Source: Cristatella mucedo
Lineage: Eukaryota > Bryozoa > Phylactolaemata > Cristatellidae
Assembly (NCBI GenBank): GCA_009760855.2
Contig: WPIO01000004.1
Span: 10,287,501 to 10,351,500, forward strand
DNA: 64,000 nt
Reading direction: 5' to 3'
The notes below the pieces were generated by a model that was not told the DNA's origin, did no database searches, and was given only the letters and a program-made list of their open reading frames with translations. A program made the position numbers and the translations under genes. This document shows, in pieces, positions 43,145 through 52,465 of the stretch (the first letter of the stretch is position 1; every line of letters begins with the position of its first letter).

Positions 43145-46104
43145 CAGTGTGTCGCCGCCTTTTGCTCGGCAAGATTCGAGAGCTCGGGCCTGAATCATGG
43201 CCGCTGCTAGCTGTAGCTGAGCTGTGCTTGCTGTCTGAGTCTGTGGCAGCCGTGTCGGGCCGCTTGCACTAGCATCGTTCCCGTTGTCGTGCTCTCGGCA
43301 GGTCTGCTTAGGACAGCATCCGGCGGGCTGCAGCCGAATTCGCCTAGCTGTGAGTAGACGTCGCTTTGCTGCTGCTTCCCTGCACGCCGATGCTCTCTTG
43401 CCTCCGCGATGCACTTCGATGGATCTTGGTGCTGCGGCCCGCCACCTTCATCGTCCATCAGAATGTGCTCGTATTGTTTGCGCTGAAAGAGCCTGTTTGA
43501 ATGCCGCGGTCGATTATTTTTATCTTTAGGTGTATGTCGTGCCTCTGACTCCACACAATCCATGGTTCGGGTTGGGACAGCAGATGTGCTAGATTGTGGT
43601 GAATACAAATGCTGCTTTGAAACTTAAAATCATGTGCATGCGACATTCGTTGATGTTGTAGAAATGCTGCTTAGCAGTGGGATCATAGGAATAACTGGCT
43701 TACTGGCAAAGTGTCAATCGTCGAATGGGATATTTAGTCATTATTGAACGGTGCGATCACGTCATTTTGCTGTTTCCACGTTACGGATGAGCATTCTAAT
43801 TCCTATCTGTACTCGAAAGCCATCGAGAATGGCATATGATTCTTATTTGCTCAATTCCCTTTCGATTATGTTGATATATGAAATTCTTCGATCTTGCCTT
43901 TAATTACTGTTTTGTGTTGTCTTACAAGCTGTAGAAGAGACTGGTGTTTTCTCCAAGAAGGTTTAAGAAAACGTCTGTTGTCCCATCTAGTGAGGTTTTG
44001 GCATTCGTAATGAATGTGTAGTTGCTTAGCAATTGGGGCAAGCGAGTTTAAAGGCTTATTATCCAGAAAGGTTAAGCTTATGGTTACTAACAGCCTGTCA
44101 CAACTAAATTATATTCCAGAGAATAGCTGAGGGCACGAGGAGGCTGCAACTGGGGGTAGCAGTTCGGCTAGTTATGAAGAAGCCAAGCGATGGCAAGTCT
44201 TGTGGATCAGATTATGAACGTTGCTCTGTATCCGTTGATGAAATGGCAGCCTCTTTAGCAAACGAGACAAACGACTGAATTACTTGGATCTAAGGATGAT
44301 CCCAGCAGTCGAGCCTTCAGCCTAAGAGTTGAGGTGCTCGGAATTCACGACCCAGGTCATGGTTTTTGAGTCCTTCGGCAGGCAATCCTTGGTGAGCCGT
44401 GATGGCAAACTAGGTAAGGCGGTTGCTTTCACGATCTCGGTCCCGAGGCCGTGGATTCGATTCCTGTGGTGGGCGATTCTTTATCCCCACTGCAAGCGGT
44501 GGTGATAGCCGTAAAGGCTCTTCTGTTGCTATACAAAAGGAGGCTGTTTAATCGGCTAGGATTTATCTATTGATTTATTTGTATTGCCCAATGCGAGCAG
44601 CGATGGCAAAAAAAGGTGATCGGCCAGCTGAATCAACCCCTAATTTGTACAAATGCTGCAGAAGGGCCTTAACGGCTATCACGGCTATCACTGCAGTAGA
44701 CAATAAAGGATGGCCCACTTTCTTTGCAGCCCTGCCCGTACTGAGTTGTAGCTGAGCAGCCTGACGAGAACAGGGGAGCTGGTAGGATTTTTAGCCAGCC
44801 ACCCCTGTAAATAGTGCTCGATTCTTGACAGGGATTGAGCTTGATATCTAGCTGCGCTGGTGGTCTTCTGAATGATACTTCTAACCTGAAGGCAGACGTT
44901 AAGAGAGGTCACCCGAAGCACAAAAGCACTGGACGATGGCTGCAATTCGGCACCTCTCAGTTAATTATGCCGGCCGTACATTTAGGGTTGCCTCCGAGCT
45001 TACGGAAATTAGTCGTCTGACATTCAGGACTGAATGTGGGCAAGGCATGCGTTCAATTTAAGTTACAGCCAATGCCGAGGGCCTGAATTACCGGCTGGCA
45101 GTCACGGCACGAAGTGACACTGTCCACCACTAGTGTTCGAACTCTGCCCTTCTCGCTTTGCCAGCTCCTCACTGTAGTGGCAGCTGCTGTGACGGTGACC
45201 TGGAGGTTTCATGAAAGTTGAGATTTCGCATGGTTCGTTAATCTGCTGGCCAGGTTTACACACCTATTTTAGGCATTTCATCAGAGTAGCTGTATCAGCT
45301 GACGGTATGCTGCCCCCCACCCACCGTTCCACCTCTGACCTTGGCTTCAAGTTGGACGGTTGTTGACTCAGGCGTGTCGCTGAGCGACTGAGCAGCTGTC
45401 ATTCCTGGATCGATGACCGCAGACGTTGCAGCAGTTTGTCGGCTGCCCTCCAAAAGCCTAGCTTGCTGGTTGGAGGGAGTATAGTTTGGTGCACCCATTT
45501 GTAAACTCCGGCTGTCGCACGTTGCTGCAGTCGGGCATAAACCGATTTTGTGAAAGCGTTTCGGGTGCTCGGCCGGTCGACTTTGCTAGAAGTGTGCCCT
45601 CAATCGAACCGTGACGACAGCCTGACTGCCGGCCGTTTGCAGATCTCCCCTCCGAGGTCAGCAACGGCGCCGGCGCCGAGCCAGGAGCTGGCGACAAGTC
45701 TTTGCAGCCATCAGCCGAGGTCGGTCGCTCGCTCCCGGCAGCAATTTGTCGCACGCGGCAGCCGTCGCTTCGCTGAATTCGTCGTCCGTCCGTCCGTCCG
45801 TCGGAACAGGGAACCGTGCGAACGCGGATGCGAGCGTTCGGCTCGCCGATGCGCATGCAGCAGCTCGCTGTGACTGACTGCCGCCGCCGCCGCCCACTTT
45901 GTCCGCCTGTCGGCTCTCGTCTTGCAGCTCGGCTACGGCGTTTGCGCCGCCGCACGTTTTCGCGTCCGCCGTTGCGCTGACGCCTCTGCGCCTTCGCGCC
46001 CGCAGGCCGACGAGAAGAAGAAGAAGAAGAGCAAGTTCCGCATTCCTTCTTTCTCGAAGGGCAAGCAGGACAGGAAAGACAAGTCGAAGAGCACAACGTC
46101 GTAG
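21063..46104 (+). CDS. ADD1: Adducin, spliced gene (whole coding span)
   Basis: Adducin caps actin filaments and recruits spectrin to them under the plasma membrane. The exons, joined in order, follow the known family order. First comes an N-terminal leader ending QRFVDSI-D-PEDPARA, the counterpart of the vertebrate ERYFDRVDENNPE stretch. The class II aldolase-like head follows, with ITPVTDVRG, KGERSLRCK, LFGW, CGLLPIS and VIFVRNHG...GRTVEEA. Next is a neck with GELEFEAWMRLLD and GYRTGYVYQ, and last a lysine-rich MARCKS-like tail, KKKKKSKFRIPSFSKGK, then a stop. Every head-domain intron has GT/AG ends and matching phases. The leader, head and early neck give 463 codons; with the tentative tail exons the protein would be about 640 residues, against roughly 700-740 in vertebrates. 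Introns reach 6 kb and are full of repeats. The identity is secure; the exon structure after 37,388 is not. The symbol is the vertebrate name; invertebrates usually have one adducin gene. Confidence 0.93.
22589..22870. repeat. Complex (GT)n microsatellite in adducin intron 1
   Basis: Long GT runs interrupted by TACGTG and TACCTG units over about 280 bp. The Cys/Val ORFs across it are artefacts. Confidence 0.95.
23363..23429. repeat. (CT)n microsatellite in adducin intron 1
   Basis: About 33 CT units. Confidence 0.95.
24122..24270 (+). CDS. ADD1: Adducin coding exon 2
   Basis: This exon encodes PEDPARAKELMKPVDVRED and then MEARARVSQILNSQAF..LEEIIETQ. It is the counterpart of the vertebrate segment APDLRQDFNMMEQKKRVSMIL..EELESMIQEQ. 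The acceptor is CCGCCAG at 24,121 (phase 1) and the donor is CAG|GTCAGT (phase 0). The in-frame ATG at 24,100 lies just before the acceptor and is not the start, because exon 1 completes the conserved leader. Confidence 0.88.
24721..24902 (+). mobile_element. tRNA-derived SINE, family 1, in adducin intron 2
   Basis: Near full length: GAGCCGTGATGGCACACTAG, GGGTTCGAATCC, GGCTGTTAAATCAGCTAGC and a TTTATT tail. AAAGT occurs on both flanks. Confidence 0.88.
26455..26566 (+). CDS. ADD1: Adducin coding exon 3
   Basis: The acceptor CTCTCGTGCAG precedes it and the donor is G|GTAAAA, phase 0 to phase 1. It encodes LKSGPHHGSWVVPQQLFQLV and a Ser/Ala-rich linker. This is the position of the vertebrate FKKGKNPTGLLALQQIADF segment. 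Conservation is low, so the assignment rests on position, splice sites and phase. Confidence 0.78.
26755..26906 (+). CDS. ADD1: Adducin coding exon 4 (start of aldolase-like head)
   Basis: It encodes GPITPVTDVRGVNSALYTKG, then ERSLRCKVASVCRLLDLFGW. The match to the vertebrate [39 protein letters not shown] is strong. The acceptor is CCCGTAG at 26,754 and the donor ACG|GTAAGC. Phase 1 in and phase 0 out fit both neighbours. Confidence 0.92.
27236..27460 (+). CDS. ADD1: Adducin coding exon 5 (aldolase-like core)
   Basis: It encodes 75 residues including EVHFLANPVGLMYGEMTAGS, LVKVDAAGSIVDSG and LALYAANPDVGCIMHLL. This aligns with the vertebrate EHFLIVPFGLLYSEVTASSLVKINLQGDIVDRG..AARPDVKCVVHIHTPAG. 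The family's HxH pair reads H-L-L here, so the second histidine is missing. Adducins are not known to be active aldolases, so this need not impair function. The acceptor is GTCTAG at 27,235 and the donor GCG|GTGAGT; both ends are phase 0. Confidence 0.92.
28195..28495 (+). mobile_element. LINE family B 3' fragment
   Basis: It encodes FLRNDNYSPTADYGTSFSAV, then LNCSPDSAMLPTFSLLRETK, nearly identical to the minus copy at 2,087-2,410. It ends TTTGTGGAGTTACAGACGGA. Confidence 0.82.
29053..29160 (-). mobile_element. LINE family A 3' end fragment
   Basis: GCTAATAGTAGTATGACG tail-like sequence followed by AACTAAATCTCTTTATAGGC and TTTACAGATGCTGG. Confidence 0.6.
29166..29324 (-). mobile_element. tRNA-derived SINE, family 1
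   Basis: Minus copy with TAGCGACAGAAGAGCC, GGAATCGAACC and GACCTCGGGACCGAG. Confidence 0.86.
29478..29575. repeat. Head-to-head pair of LINE A tails (inverted repeat)
   Basis: A minus-oriented tail (AATAATAATAATGCACTTG, GCGCCCTCAGAGAACTCAG) is followed directly by a plus-oriented tail (GTGCCTAGAGAGAGATTCAG, TTCTCCGAGGGTGCC). Together they could form an imperfect hairpin. Confidence 0.7.
29782..30170 (-). mobile_element. LINE family A copy
   Basis: AATAATAATAATAATGC tail, the conserved 3' block, GCATGC blocks and RT-end sequence GTGGTCAAGTCAGGGGATG. It stops at GTACGAGGTATTAC. Confidence 0.86.
30190..30325 (-). mobile_element. Degraded SINE family 1 remnant
   Basis: GCAGAAGAGCTTTACAGC, CCTGCTTGCAGC and TGCTGAAGGACTCAAA loosely follow the minus SINE order. 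Confidence 0.35.
33467..33598 (+). CDS. ADD1: Adducin coding exon 6
   Basis: It encodes [40 protein letters not shown] and LKTK. It matches the vertebrate [36 protein letters not shown]. The acceptor is TTTTTGTCTGCAG and the donor AAG|GTAGGC, both phase 0. A 6-kb intron with LINE and SINE remnants precedes it. Confidence 0.92.
35136..35234 (+). CDS. ADD1: Adducin coding exon 7
   Basis: It encodes VIFVRNHGMMVLGRTVEEA, then MLICYTAMLACDTQ. This is the conserved vertebrate [34 protein letters not shown] segment, whose histidine corresponds to a metal ligand in class II aldolases. The acceptor is TTGATTTGTAG and the donor CAG|GTAATC, both phase 0. Confidence 0.92.
35337..35445 (-). mobile_element. 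LINE family A 3' end fragment in adducin intron 7
   Basis: CAATAATAATAGTAATGC tail, then GAGAACTGATTCTCTTTCTAG and CTTTACCTGTGTTG. Confidence 0.6.
35729..35923 (+). CDS. ADD1: Adducin coding exon 8 (end of head, neck)
   Basis: It encodes 65 residues from VRVMPLGIDNIILP through AGELEFEAWMRLLDSA. This aligns with the vertebrate VRTLASAGGPDNLVLLNPE..WQIGEQEFEALMRMLDNL. The acceptor is GTTCCGTAG and the donor GCC|GTAAGT, both phase 0. Confidence 0.91.
36104..36180. repeat. (GA)n microsatellite in adducin intron 8
   Basis: GA repeats with a few GAGC interruptions. Confidence 0.92.
36231..36361 (+). CDS. ADD1: Adducin coding exon 9
   Basis: It opens with GYRTGYVYQRITLQ, equivalent to the vertebrate GYRTGYPYRYP directly after the MLDN motif. 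It continues as a charged segment ending YYEDADKQ. The acceptor is GGCGCTTAG at 36,230 and the donor AG|GTGAGT. It enters in phase 0 and leaves in phase 2. Confidence 0.88.
36506..36558. repeat. (GT)n microsatellite in adducin intron 9
   Basis: About 26 GT units. Confidence 0.93.
36895..36943. repeat. (CT)n microsatellite in adducin intron 9
   Basis: CT repeats with one CCTCT interruption. Confidence 0.92.
37268..37388 (+). CDS. ADD1: Adducin coding exon 10
   Basis: It encodes RKEAQSKQRRQQKVHWLASG and SDEPIAASPKHAAQ, similar to the vertebrate FQKQQREKTRWLNSGRG..SSPKSK stretch. The acceptor TTATAG at 37,267 is weak, but it gives the phase-2 entry required by exon 9. The donor CAG|GTAGGA leaves in phase 0. 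Confidence 0.78.
37819..37876 (+). CDS. ADD1: Candidate adducin tail exon (11)
   Basis: A good acceptor (CACTTGCCTGCAG) and a GTGCGT donor bracket 58 bases. In the required phase 0 they encode DLPTAARTAEANGEDDSAH and leave in phase 1. There is no clear homology. It is proposed because its phases fit the neighbouring candidates and the composition suits the hydrophilic neck-tail. Confidence 0.32.
38275..38575 (-). mobile_element. LINE family B 3' fragment, split by a SINE
   Basis: CTGTAACTCCACAAAGTCA to the left and GTGTTATGCAGGAGAGTTTT, ACTCACAACCTAAGCGGC to the right match the LINE B 3' end at 2,060-2,130. The SINE lies between. Confidence 0.8.
38316..38502 (+). mobile_element. tRNA-derived SINE, family 1, full length with target-site duplication
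   Basis: It is flanked by AAAGACCA at 38,308-38,315 and 38,503-38,510, a perfect 8-bp duplication within LINE B sequence. It has the A box GGCTCACTAGG, intact hairpin, B box TGGTTTCGAATCC and an ATTTATT tail. It is the best copy for defining the family (187 bp). Confidence 0.92.
38590..38795 (-). mobile_element. LINE family A 3' end fragment
   Basis: GATAATAATACATTCGATAA, AAGCGCTTTACGTTTGCTGC and GCATGC blocks. Confidence 0.83.
39035..39170 (-). mobile_element. tRNA-derived SINE, family 2
   Basis: AGAACTAAATCTCTATTCAGG (LINE-like tail), GCCGCGGGGCCCACGATC, an expanded G run of about 16 and GCCCTAACCACTGGGC (A-box complement). Confidence 0.65.
39829..40025 (+). CDS. ADD1: Candidate adducin tail exon (12), reading frame ambiguous
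   Basis: A strong acceptor (TTTTTCCCTGCAG) precedes it and the donor is AAG|GTAGCG. Entered in phase 1 from the preceding candidate, the end reads LLLLDPNPKIRQELTREQLQ. That resembles the vertebrate PLNTNPKEVQEMRNKIREQNLQ neck segment. A rival reading uses a weaker acceptor at 39,850 directly from exon 10 (phase 0). It gives an Ala run followed by a hydrophilic Ser/Glu/Arg-rich stretch and leaves in phase 1, which would also join the exon at 40,912. Sequence alone does not settle it. A (CTG)7 run lies near the start. Confidence 0.45.
40250..40340 (+). CDS. ADD1: Weak candidate adducin tail exon (13)
   Basis: An acceptor (GCTCCCACCCAG) and a GTATGT donor flank 91 bases that are open in phase 0 and leave in phase 1. 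They would bridge the candidate exons at 39,829 and 40,912. The peptide (QSESIERQWCSSWQ...) shows no clear homology to adducin. It is needed only if the phase-0 exit of the preceding candidate is right. Confidence 0.22.
40912..40997 (+). CDS. ADD1: Candidate adducin tail exon (14)
   Basis: The acceptor is CTCCCGCAG and the donor AAT|GTATGA, entering in phase 1 and leaving in phase 0, which fits the final exon. It encodes LDFLTSTSVAGPSNPLVWAF and NQLPDWAN. The GPSNPL..NQLPDW pattern loosely resembles the adducin neck motif GPNPF..DRELEEY. If the donor is not used, the reading frame stops two codons later (V, stop), which would give a tail-less isoform. Confidence 0.45.
41474..42345 (-). mobile_element. 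LINE family A copy with long RT C-terminal ORF
   Basis: An open minus frame (41,712-42,197, 161 codons) reads FVTSRLDFCNSLLTGLPACA, VQNSAARLVCRERRSCHITP, DLHWLPVRQRIDFKVLSLTF and APKAWNSLPTCISTSPDLTT. This is the C-terminal end of an L2/CR1-clade reverse transcriptase. The 3' UTR and AATAATAATATTG tail lie at its left end. It is 5'-truncated but the frame is intact, so it is one of the younger copies. It lies in the adducin intron before the tail exon. Confidence 0.9.
43066..43146. repeat. (TGCC)n tetranucleotide microsatellite
   Basis: About 20 CCTG/TGCC units. Confidence 0.95.
44100..44260 (-). mobile_element. LINE family B internal fragment
   Basis: GGGCACGAGGAGGCTGCAAC and GCAAGTCTTGTGGATCAG match 15,364-15,460. 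Confidence 0.55.
44325..44390 (+). mobile_element. SINE family 1 5' fragment
   Basis: AGGTGCTCGGAATTCACGAC, AGGTCATGGTTTTTGAGTCC and GGCAGGCAATCC resemble the SINE head. It lies just before the next copy. Confidence 0.45.
44394..44580 (+). mobile_element. tRNA-derived SINE, family 1
   Basis: Near full length: GAGCCGTGATGGCAAACTAG, GATCTCGGTCCCGAGGCCGT, GGATTCGATTCC, GGCTGTTTAATCGGCTAGG and an ATTTATCTATTG tail. Confidence 0.88.
44660..44712 (-). mobile_element. SINE family 1 fragment
   Basis: GCAGAAGGGCCTTAACGGC, TATCAC duplicated, and AATAAAGGATGGCCCAC. Confidence 0.5.
46006..46104 (+). CDS. ADD1: Adducin terminal coding exon: MARCKS-like tail
   Basis: The acceptor CCTTCGCGCCCGCAG is followed in phase 0 by ADEKKKKKSKFRIPSFSKGK, QDRKDKSKSTTS and a stop. 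This is the adducin MARCKS-related domain (vertebrate KKKKKFRTPSFLKKSKKKSDS). In vertebrates it binds calmodulin, actin-spectrin and acidic lipid and is a PKC target; the serine in the PSF motif is the conserved phosphosite position. The lysine run is almost pure AAG. About 5 kb of intron separates it from the previous candidate exon. Confidence 0.92.
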   Translation, partial: ADEKKKKKSKFRIPSFSKGKQDRKDKSKSTTS

Positions 46105-47030
46105 TGCAATCGTCCCACGAACGGGCAGCAGCTCTCACTGTCATGAGCCGCCTTCCTGCCCGCGTGCAGGCGCAGCATCGTCGTCGCACGCGAAGCCGGT
46201 TTTGCTTGCCCCCATTTTTGCCGGGCGTCGCTCCGACGACCCGACAGTGCCTGAGGACCGCTGCCGTCGGGCGCGACAAAAAGTGCGTGCCTCCGAAGCA
46301 GCAGTGCAGACCTCGCTCGCCCAGCCCTGCTCCAGGTTTGTGTCGGCGAACCTCTTTAGCCTTTCCTTCTCCGCTTCTGTCTGTCAATCTGTCGGCCGTC
46401 GGCCCGCCGACGGCCGTTTGTTTCCCTCTCGCCTTTCGTTGGAGAATCTGCTTTTTGCCTTTTTCGGCCCTTTTTCCGTTTGGCTCGTGTTTTTTCTCTC
46501 GCTAGACTTCCGGTGCCTTGGCGGTCCTGTCTTTGTTTCTCTACTTCCTCCTACCCCTCCCCCCACTCAAGAGGAAGCTCTCGTCGTAGGCAGTAGGTGA
46601 TGATTCGCTAGCACCTGCTTCCGTTTCCTGTTAGCTGTACTAGTGCTATTAGCCGCCGCTGAGCGGCTGCACGACTTCCGGTCTGCTTGAAGTCCTGCCT
46701 GCACAGCCGCTACTCGGCTTTCACTTGCAGCCTACAAATTTTGCATGGCCGTCGCCGGCAGCCTCGGGGCAGCAAGCTGGCGCAGGCGTGCCCTGGCAGC
46801 TGTGCCAGAGGACCGAGCAGCCGTATGAGGCTGACTTATAACGCAGCCAAGTAATGCCTCTTTAGTCGACTAGGAGACTGCGTTCGTGATTGAAAGTCAA
46901 GTGGGTAGTCAAAATTTAATGTTGATGCATCATAGCGTTCTTGTTTGTATGTGCAGGAATCTCATAAATGCATGATGAACGAACGCGCAGACTTATATTG
47001 AGCAATAAACACGAAACTGCTGCTACAGCA
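46105..47030 (+). other. Probable adducin 3' UTR with poly(A) signal
   Basis: No coding signal is seen after the adducin stop. A canonical AATAAA lies at 47,004-47,009, inside AGCAATAAACACG. It is the first good polyadenylation signal downstream of the stop, so the transcript probably ends near 47,025. The UTR extent is inferred. Confidence 0.55.
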
Positions 47031-48560
47031 CTTACTCGTTCTCATGGAAAGTGAAGACGTGAGATTAGTAAGAGCTTGGTCGTACATCCATGCTTGGTTT
47101 GTCGCCAGTTGATTGATCAACGTTCGTAGATCCTTCGTTCGAGGACGAAACTGGGCATTCCTGTGCGACTAACGATTCGTTCAGAACCTGCAGCCCCTGA
47201 CAAAGCATCTCTACCCGATTGGTGGTGAAAGATGTTCTTACTCGGTTTGCTGTCACCGTTGGCAGCAGCAGGCTGAGGGTGTAGTGCATAAGATAGCTCG
47301 TCTTTCTGTCAAATTAGCGGAACTCGACGTTATCGTCATGTTTCGCTTATGCCGATTGACCCGAAGTCTATCGAGTTCTTAACCGATCAGTGGGCTAAAA
47401 GCTTGAAGCTCTATGTAAAGAATCCTGCTAATTAAAGTGTATCCATTGTTGACCATTCAGATGTCCATTGCTGGCTGACAAGTGTTAAGATAACTGAGCG
47501 TGGCACACTTGCATCAATCTAAAATTCATCAATCATACAATCTGCAAAAATCACTGATTTAAACTTGCATCAATCCTACATTAGACTATACCTTCTCTTG
47601 TGCGCTACCTACTTTCCCGAGCGAGTTCTATCTTATTGAGCAAAGCATTTCGGGGGTGAACTAAAATAAAAGTAAAATCCAGCAGGAGCGTTAATATATC
47701 GGCAGAAGAGCTGTGGTGGCCATCATTCCAGCTTGTAATGGGCAATGAACAAATGCCTTCTCCAAGACTTGGCCTCACAATCGGAAAGTGCGAGAGCCCG
47801 TGACTAGACGTCGATGCGAGAGGCTCGAATCGAGGACTCACTGGAAGGCCAAGGAGCAGATAGCGCTGGGAGTGAGCCTGTTAAGTGCCATGTCGAGGTC
47901 TGCTTTAAATTTCAATCTTGAACGTCGTTACCGACATGCAGGATGAGACTTGGTGATGAAAGTATTGCTTAGCAGAACTGCTTAGTTTTAGTAACACTCT
48001 TAGATTACGATTCCTGAAATATGATAGGTTTCTTTATTACAGATGCCCTGACTGCTGCATTTGAAAAATTGCCAGATTATCTCAGTCTGCGTGGTCAGCC
48101 GTATTTGCTGTAAGGCGGATTTCTGATTCACTCAGCTTTTTAGGCTAAGCCGCCTCAGGGCTCAGTATTTCAGAAAGCAAAACTCCTTCGACTTCTCTCC
48201 GTCATAAAGACAGACGATTTAATCAGAAATCCGGCTCGGAATAGTCAGGTAGTTCTTATCTGACAAAAGTCAAGAAAGATTCGATTTGCTAATCCTTGCT
48301 ATGCGACGCTAATAGACGGCAGTCAGTTTAGAAAGGGAGAAACTAGGTGCACGTTGACGCAGCGTAACCTTCGACCAGCATGGCTCGATGTTTGTGTGAA
48401 ATTAGTAAGTCAATGAAAAAAGGGTTAGGGAGACATGCATTGCCAGCTGAAGTCTATGCTCGAATTGAGATGGAGTGAGCGTCCCCTAGTGGTGCTAGCC
48501 TTACGCCTCAGAAATGCATTAAATAAGGAAAACTGGCCACTCGCTTATCCACCATAAGAT
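47031..48560. other. Intergenic, no feature recognised
   Basis: AT-richer DNA downstream of adducin with no supported exon or repeat. Confidence 0.5.
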
Positions 48561-48561
48561 T

Positions 48562-48692
48562 TAATTGGCCCAGTGGTTAAGGTGCTCTCCCCGACCCAGG
48601 TCTGGCCGAGGTCGTGGGCTCGAGCGCTGTGGCAAATGTGAAGTGCCTTAATAGAGATTAAGTTCTCATATGGCAATACACGAATAAAAATG
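48562..48692 (+). mobile_element. tRNA-derived SINE, family 2, best copy
   Basis: A box GGCCCAGTGGTTAAGG, B box GTGGGCTCGAGCGC, then GCAAATGTGAAGTGCCTTAA and TAGAGATTAAGTTCTCATAT. The tail follows the LINE family A 3' end (GCAAATGTAAAGTGCCTAGA, AAGAGATTGAGTTCTC) base for base with few changes. Confidence 0.78.
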
Positions 48693-50379
48693 AAACATAT
48701 TTCATTTTTATGGGTCTTGTCCCAGACATAAAAATCTGGTCGGTCTTGTCCTCCTAAATGAAAATCGTAGCTCCGACTAGGTGTGCGATTTTATGTCCGC
48801 GCCATTCACAGCAGCAAAATCAGAGAATTTTAACATATCGGTGTCCTGACCGCAGGAGTAATTTCTTGTGTAAGAGCTATGGCTGCATCAAAAATTTGCT
48901 TCGAGGCCAAATGGTGGTTTAAATTTATTCGGTCGAAGAGAAGCGGTCGGACCGGATACGAGTAATGGTCATGTGACACATTTCTGCACGTATGGCTGCG
49001 ACAGCGTGTGGAGCGAAAGTAACTCTTTTATCAACGTAATAAATGTGTAAGGATTGTTTGCTTCTTATGTGCCCGCAGCTGCGCCCATGGCAGCTAGGCG
49101 GTTTCTATTGGATTAATCCGCTTTACAGCCAGTTTGCCAATACTACACCGAGCGATCTCACCTTGACCTGCAGTGCAACACTGGACGACTGGTCTACTTT
49201 TCAAGCCCGAGACCACTGCTGATTGGCTGGAAATCAAGTGGCCCTAAGCCAATGGAAGTCTTTTTATGGCACATCAGCTTCGGTTGATCCGAGTGTGTTC
49301 CTTAAGAGAAGCCAGTGGCAAAGAAATTTTCAGTGGCAAAAAAATTTATGCAGGATGTCTTTCTCAGCAAATATGGACCATTTATCATTACTATATATTT
49401 ACCTGTTTGTTGCATATACTCAGTCCGTCTTTGCTTTTGGTCCATGTTCTGATGTCAGCTTCGTTATTTAAAATCGCAATTTTCTCGATAATTGACTAGT
49501 GAATGGCTTCACGGCAGCACTGCGTCTCACAGTTACCCCTGCCGGTATCTGTCGATGATACTGAGGCTAGCCCAGCACCAAGGTCGGTTTAGCCGCTTGA
49601 CCTTGTCGGTAGATGCTAGACACTATCCTATTTAGTCGAACGGCTGGTCGAGTTTCGAGCTCGGCCGAATAATGAAAATAAGCTATTCGGTACAGCCTAG
49701 TAACAATAGATATTTACTATTCTTTTTACACATACAAGATAAAAACACTGTTTACCCAAGGACAAAAAATGAAATTTTTTTAGGGGAAAAATGCAAAAAA
49801 ATTGGTCCAAATTTCAAAGTTTTTGAAAGTTGCCTTATAAAAGGCAAACAAGTTATAAATGCAACCCCGAGTTTTGGCGATTGACAGATGACCATAAGAT
49901 GGTAAAAAAAATTATTGTATAAGACACGACGTTTACACTGGAAGTAGTAGTAGTAGCTCAACAAAATATGAGCTGTGAATATAATGCCAACGGAGTAGTG
50001 CTTTCCTGCGAATTTTGAAAATGAAAGTTACTCAGCACTAAACAGGCACCAGGCCATAACTTTAAAAGTAAGAAGAAACGTAAATTTTTAAAATAACGAC
50101 ACCCCTCCCCGAGGTCAACTTTCCGACTGATACTTAAAGCAGCGCATTTGTGCCGGCCCTCTTTCGCTGCTGAGCTAACGATTAAAGTAAACTAAGTAAA
50201 CGAGGCGAATACTACATTGCGCAACAGGTGAAATCTGACCAATAGGTACATTGTATCCACATCCGAAATTCCTCGACTCGCTGTTTCCTTCAGAGGCTAA
50301 TTCTTTCTTCTCAGCCTTTTCATGCTGCCGCCCTTAAACCCTCCGATCCTCTGAAGCATCCACATACGCAGCCTCCTCC
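48693..50379. other. Intergenic, no gene recognised
   Basis: AT-rich with homopolymer A/T runs near 49,780-49,910. No supported element. Confidence 0.45.
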
Positions 50380-50698
50380 GCTTGTGCAGCTTCCACATGC
50401 GCAGCCTCCTCCTGCGCAGCCTCCTCCTGCGAAGCCTCCTGCGAAGCCTCCTCCTGCGAAGCCTCCATATGCGCAGCCTCCACATGCGCAGCCTCCTCCT
50501 GCGCAGCCTCCTCCGCTTGTGCAGCCTCCTCCTGCGCAGCCTCCTCCTGCGAAGCCTCCTCCTGCGAAGCCTCCTCCTGCGAAGCCTCCTCCTGCGAAGC
50601 CTCCTCCTGCGAAGCCTCCTCCTGCAAAGCCTCCTCCTGCGAAGCCTCCACATGCGCAGCCTCCTCCTGTGCAGCCTCCTCCGCTTGTGCAGCTAAGC
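50380..50698. repeat. 15-bp minisatellite (CCTCCTCCTGCGAAG)n
   Basis: About 20 units, mostly CCTCCTCCTGCGAAG or CCTCCTCCTGCGCAG, with variant CACATGCGCAG and CGCTTGTGCAG units. Because 15 is a multiple of 3, it is open in several frames (PPPAK on +, EEASQ on -), so openness is not evidence of coding. Confidence 0.93.
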
Positions 50699-50939
50699 GA
50701 CTCGTGTCAGAAGAGCGGGTGGCACGATGCTAAGTCCGATGAGAAATTATTTGAACTTGAGCAACTTCAGTCTCCCTTCTACCGTTCCAATTAAATACAT
50801 TGGAAAGAATCATGGCAGAGCAGCTGAACTTATATATTGAAACTTTGCACCTAGCTAGTAAGTTCTAGTCTAGTTTTAAAGCTAATCACTCGAAAGAATC
50901 AGCATTGCTTCAGGTGTATAACAATCTTTTAGGAATGCT

Positions 50940-52465
<1,526 letters not shown>

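Noticed and set aside
43066-43146. Poly(ACLP) ORF as a protein
   Set aside because: It is a TGCC microsatellite open in all frames.
50384-50794. Pro/Ala/Lys repeat ORF as a gene
   Set aside because: It begins at GTG rather than ATG and is a by-product of a 15-bp minisatellite.
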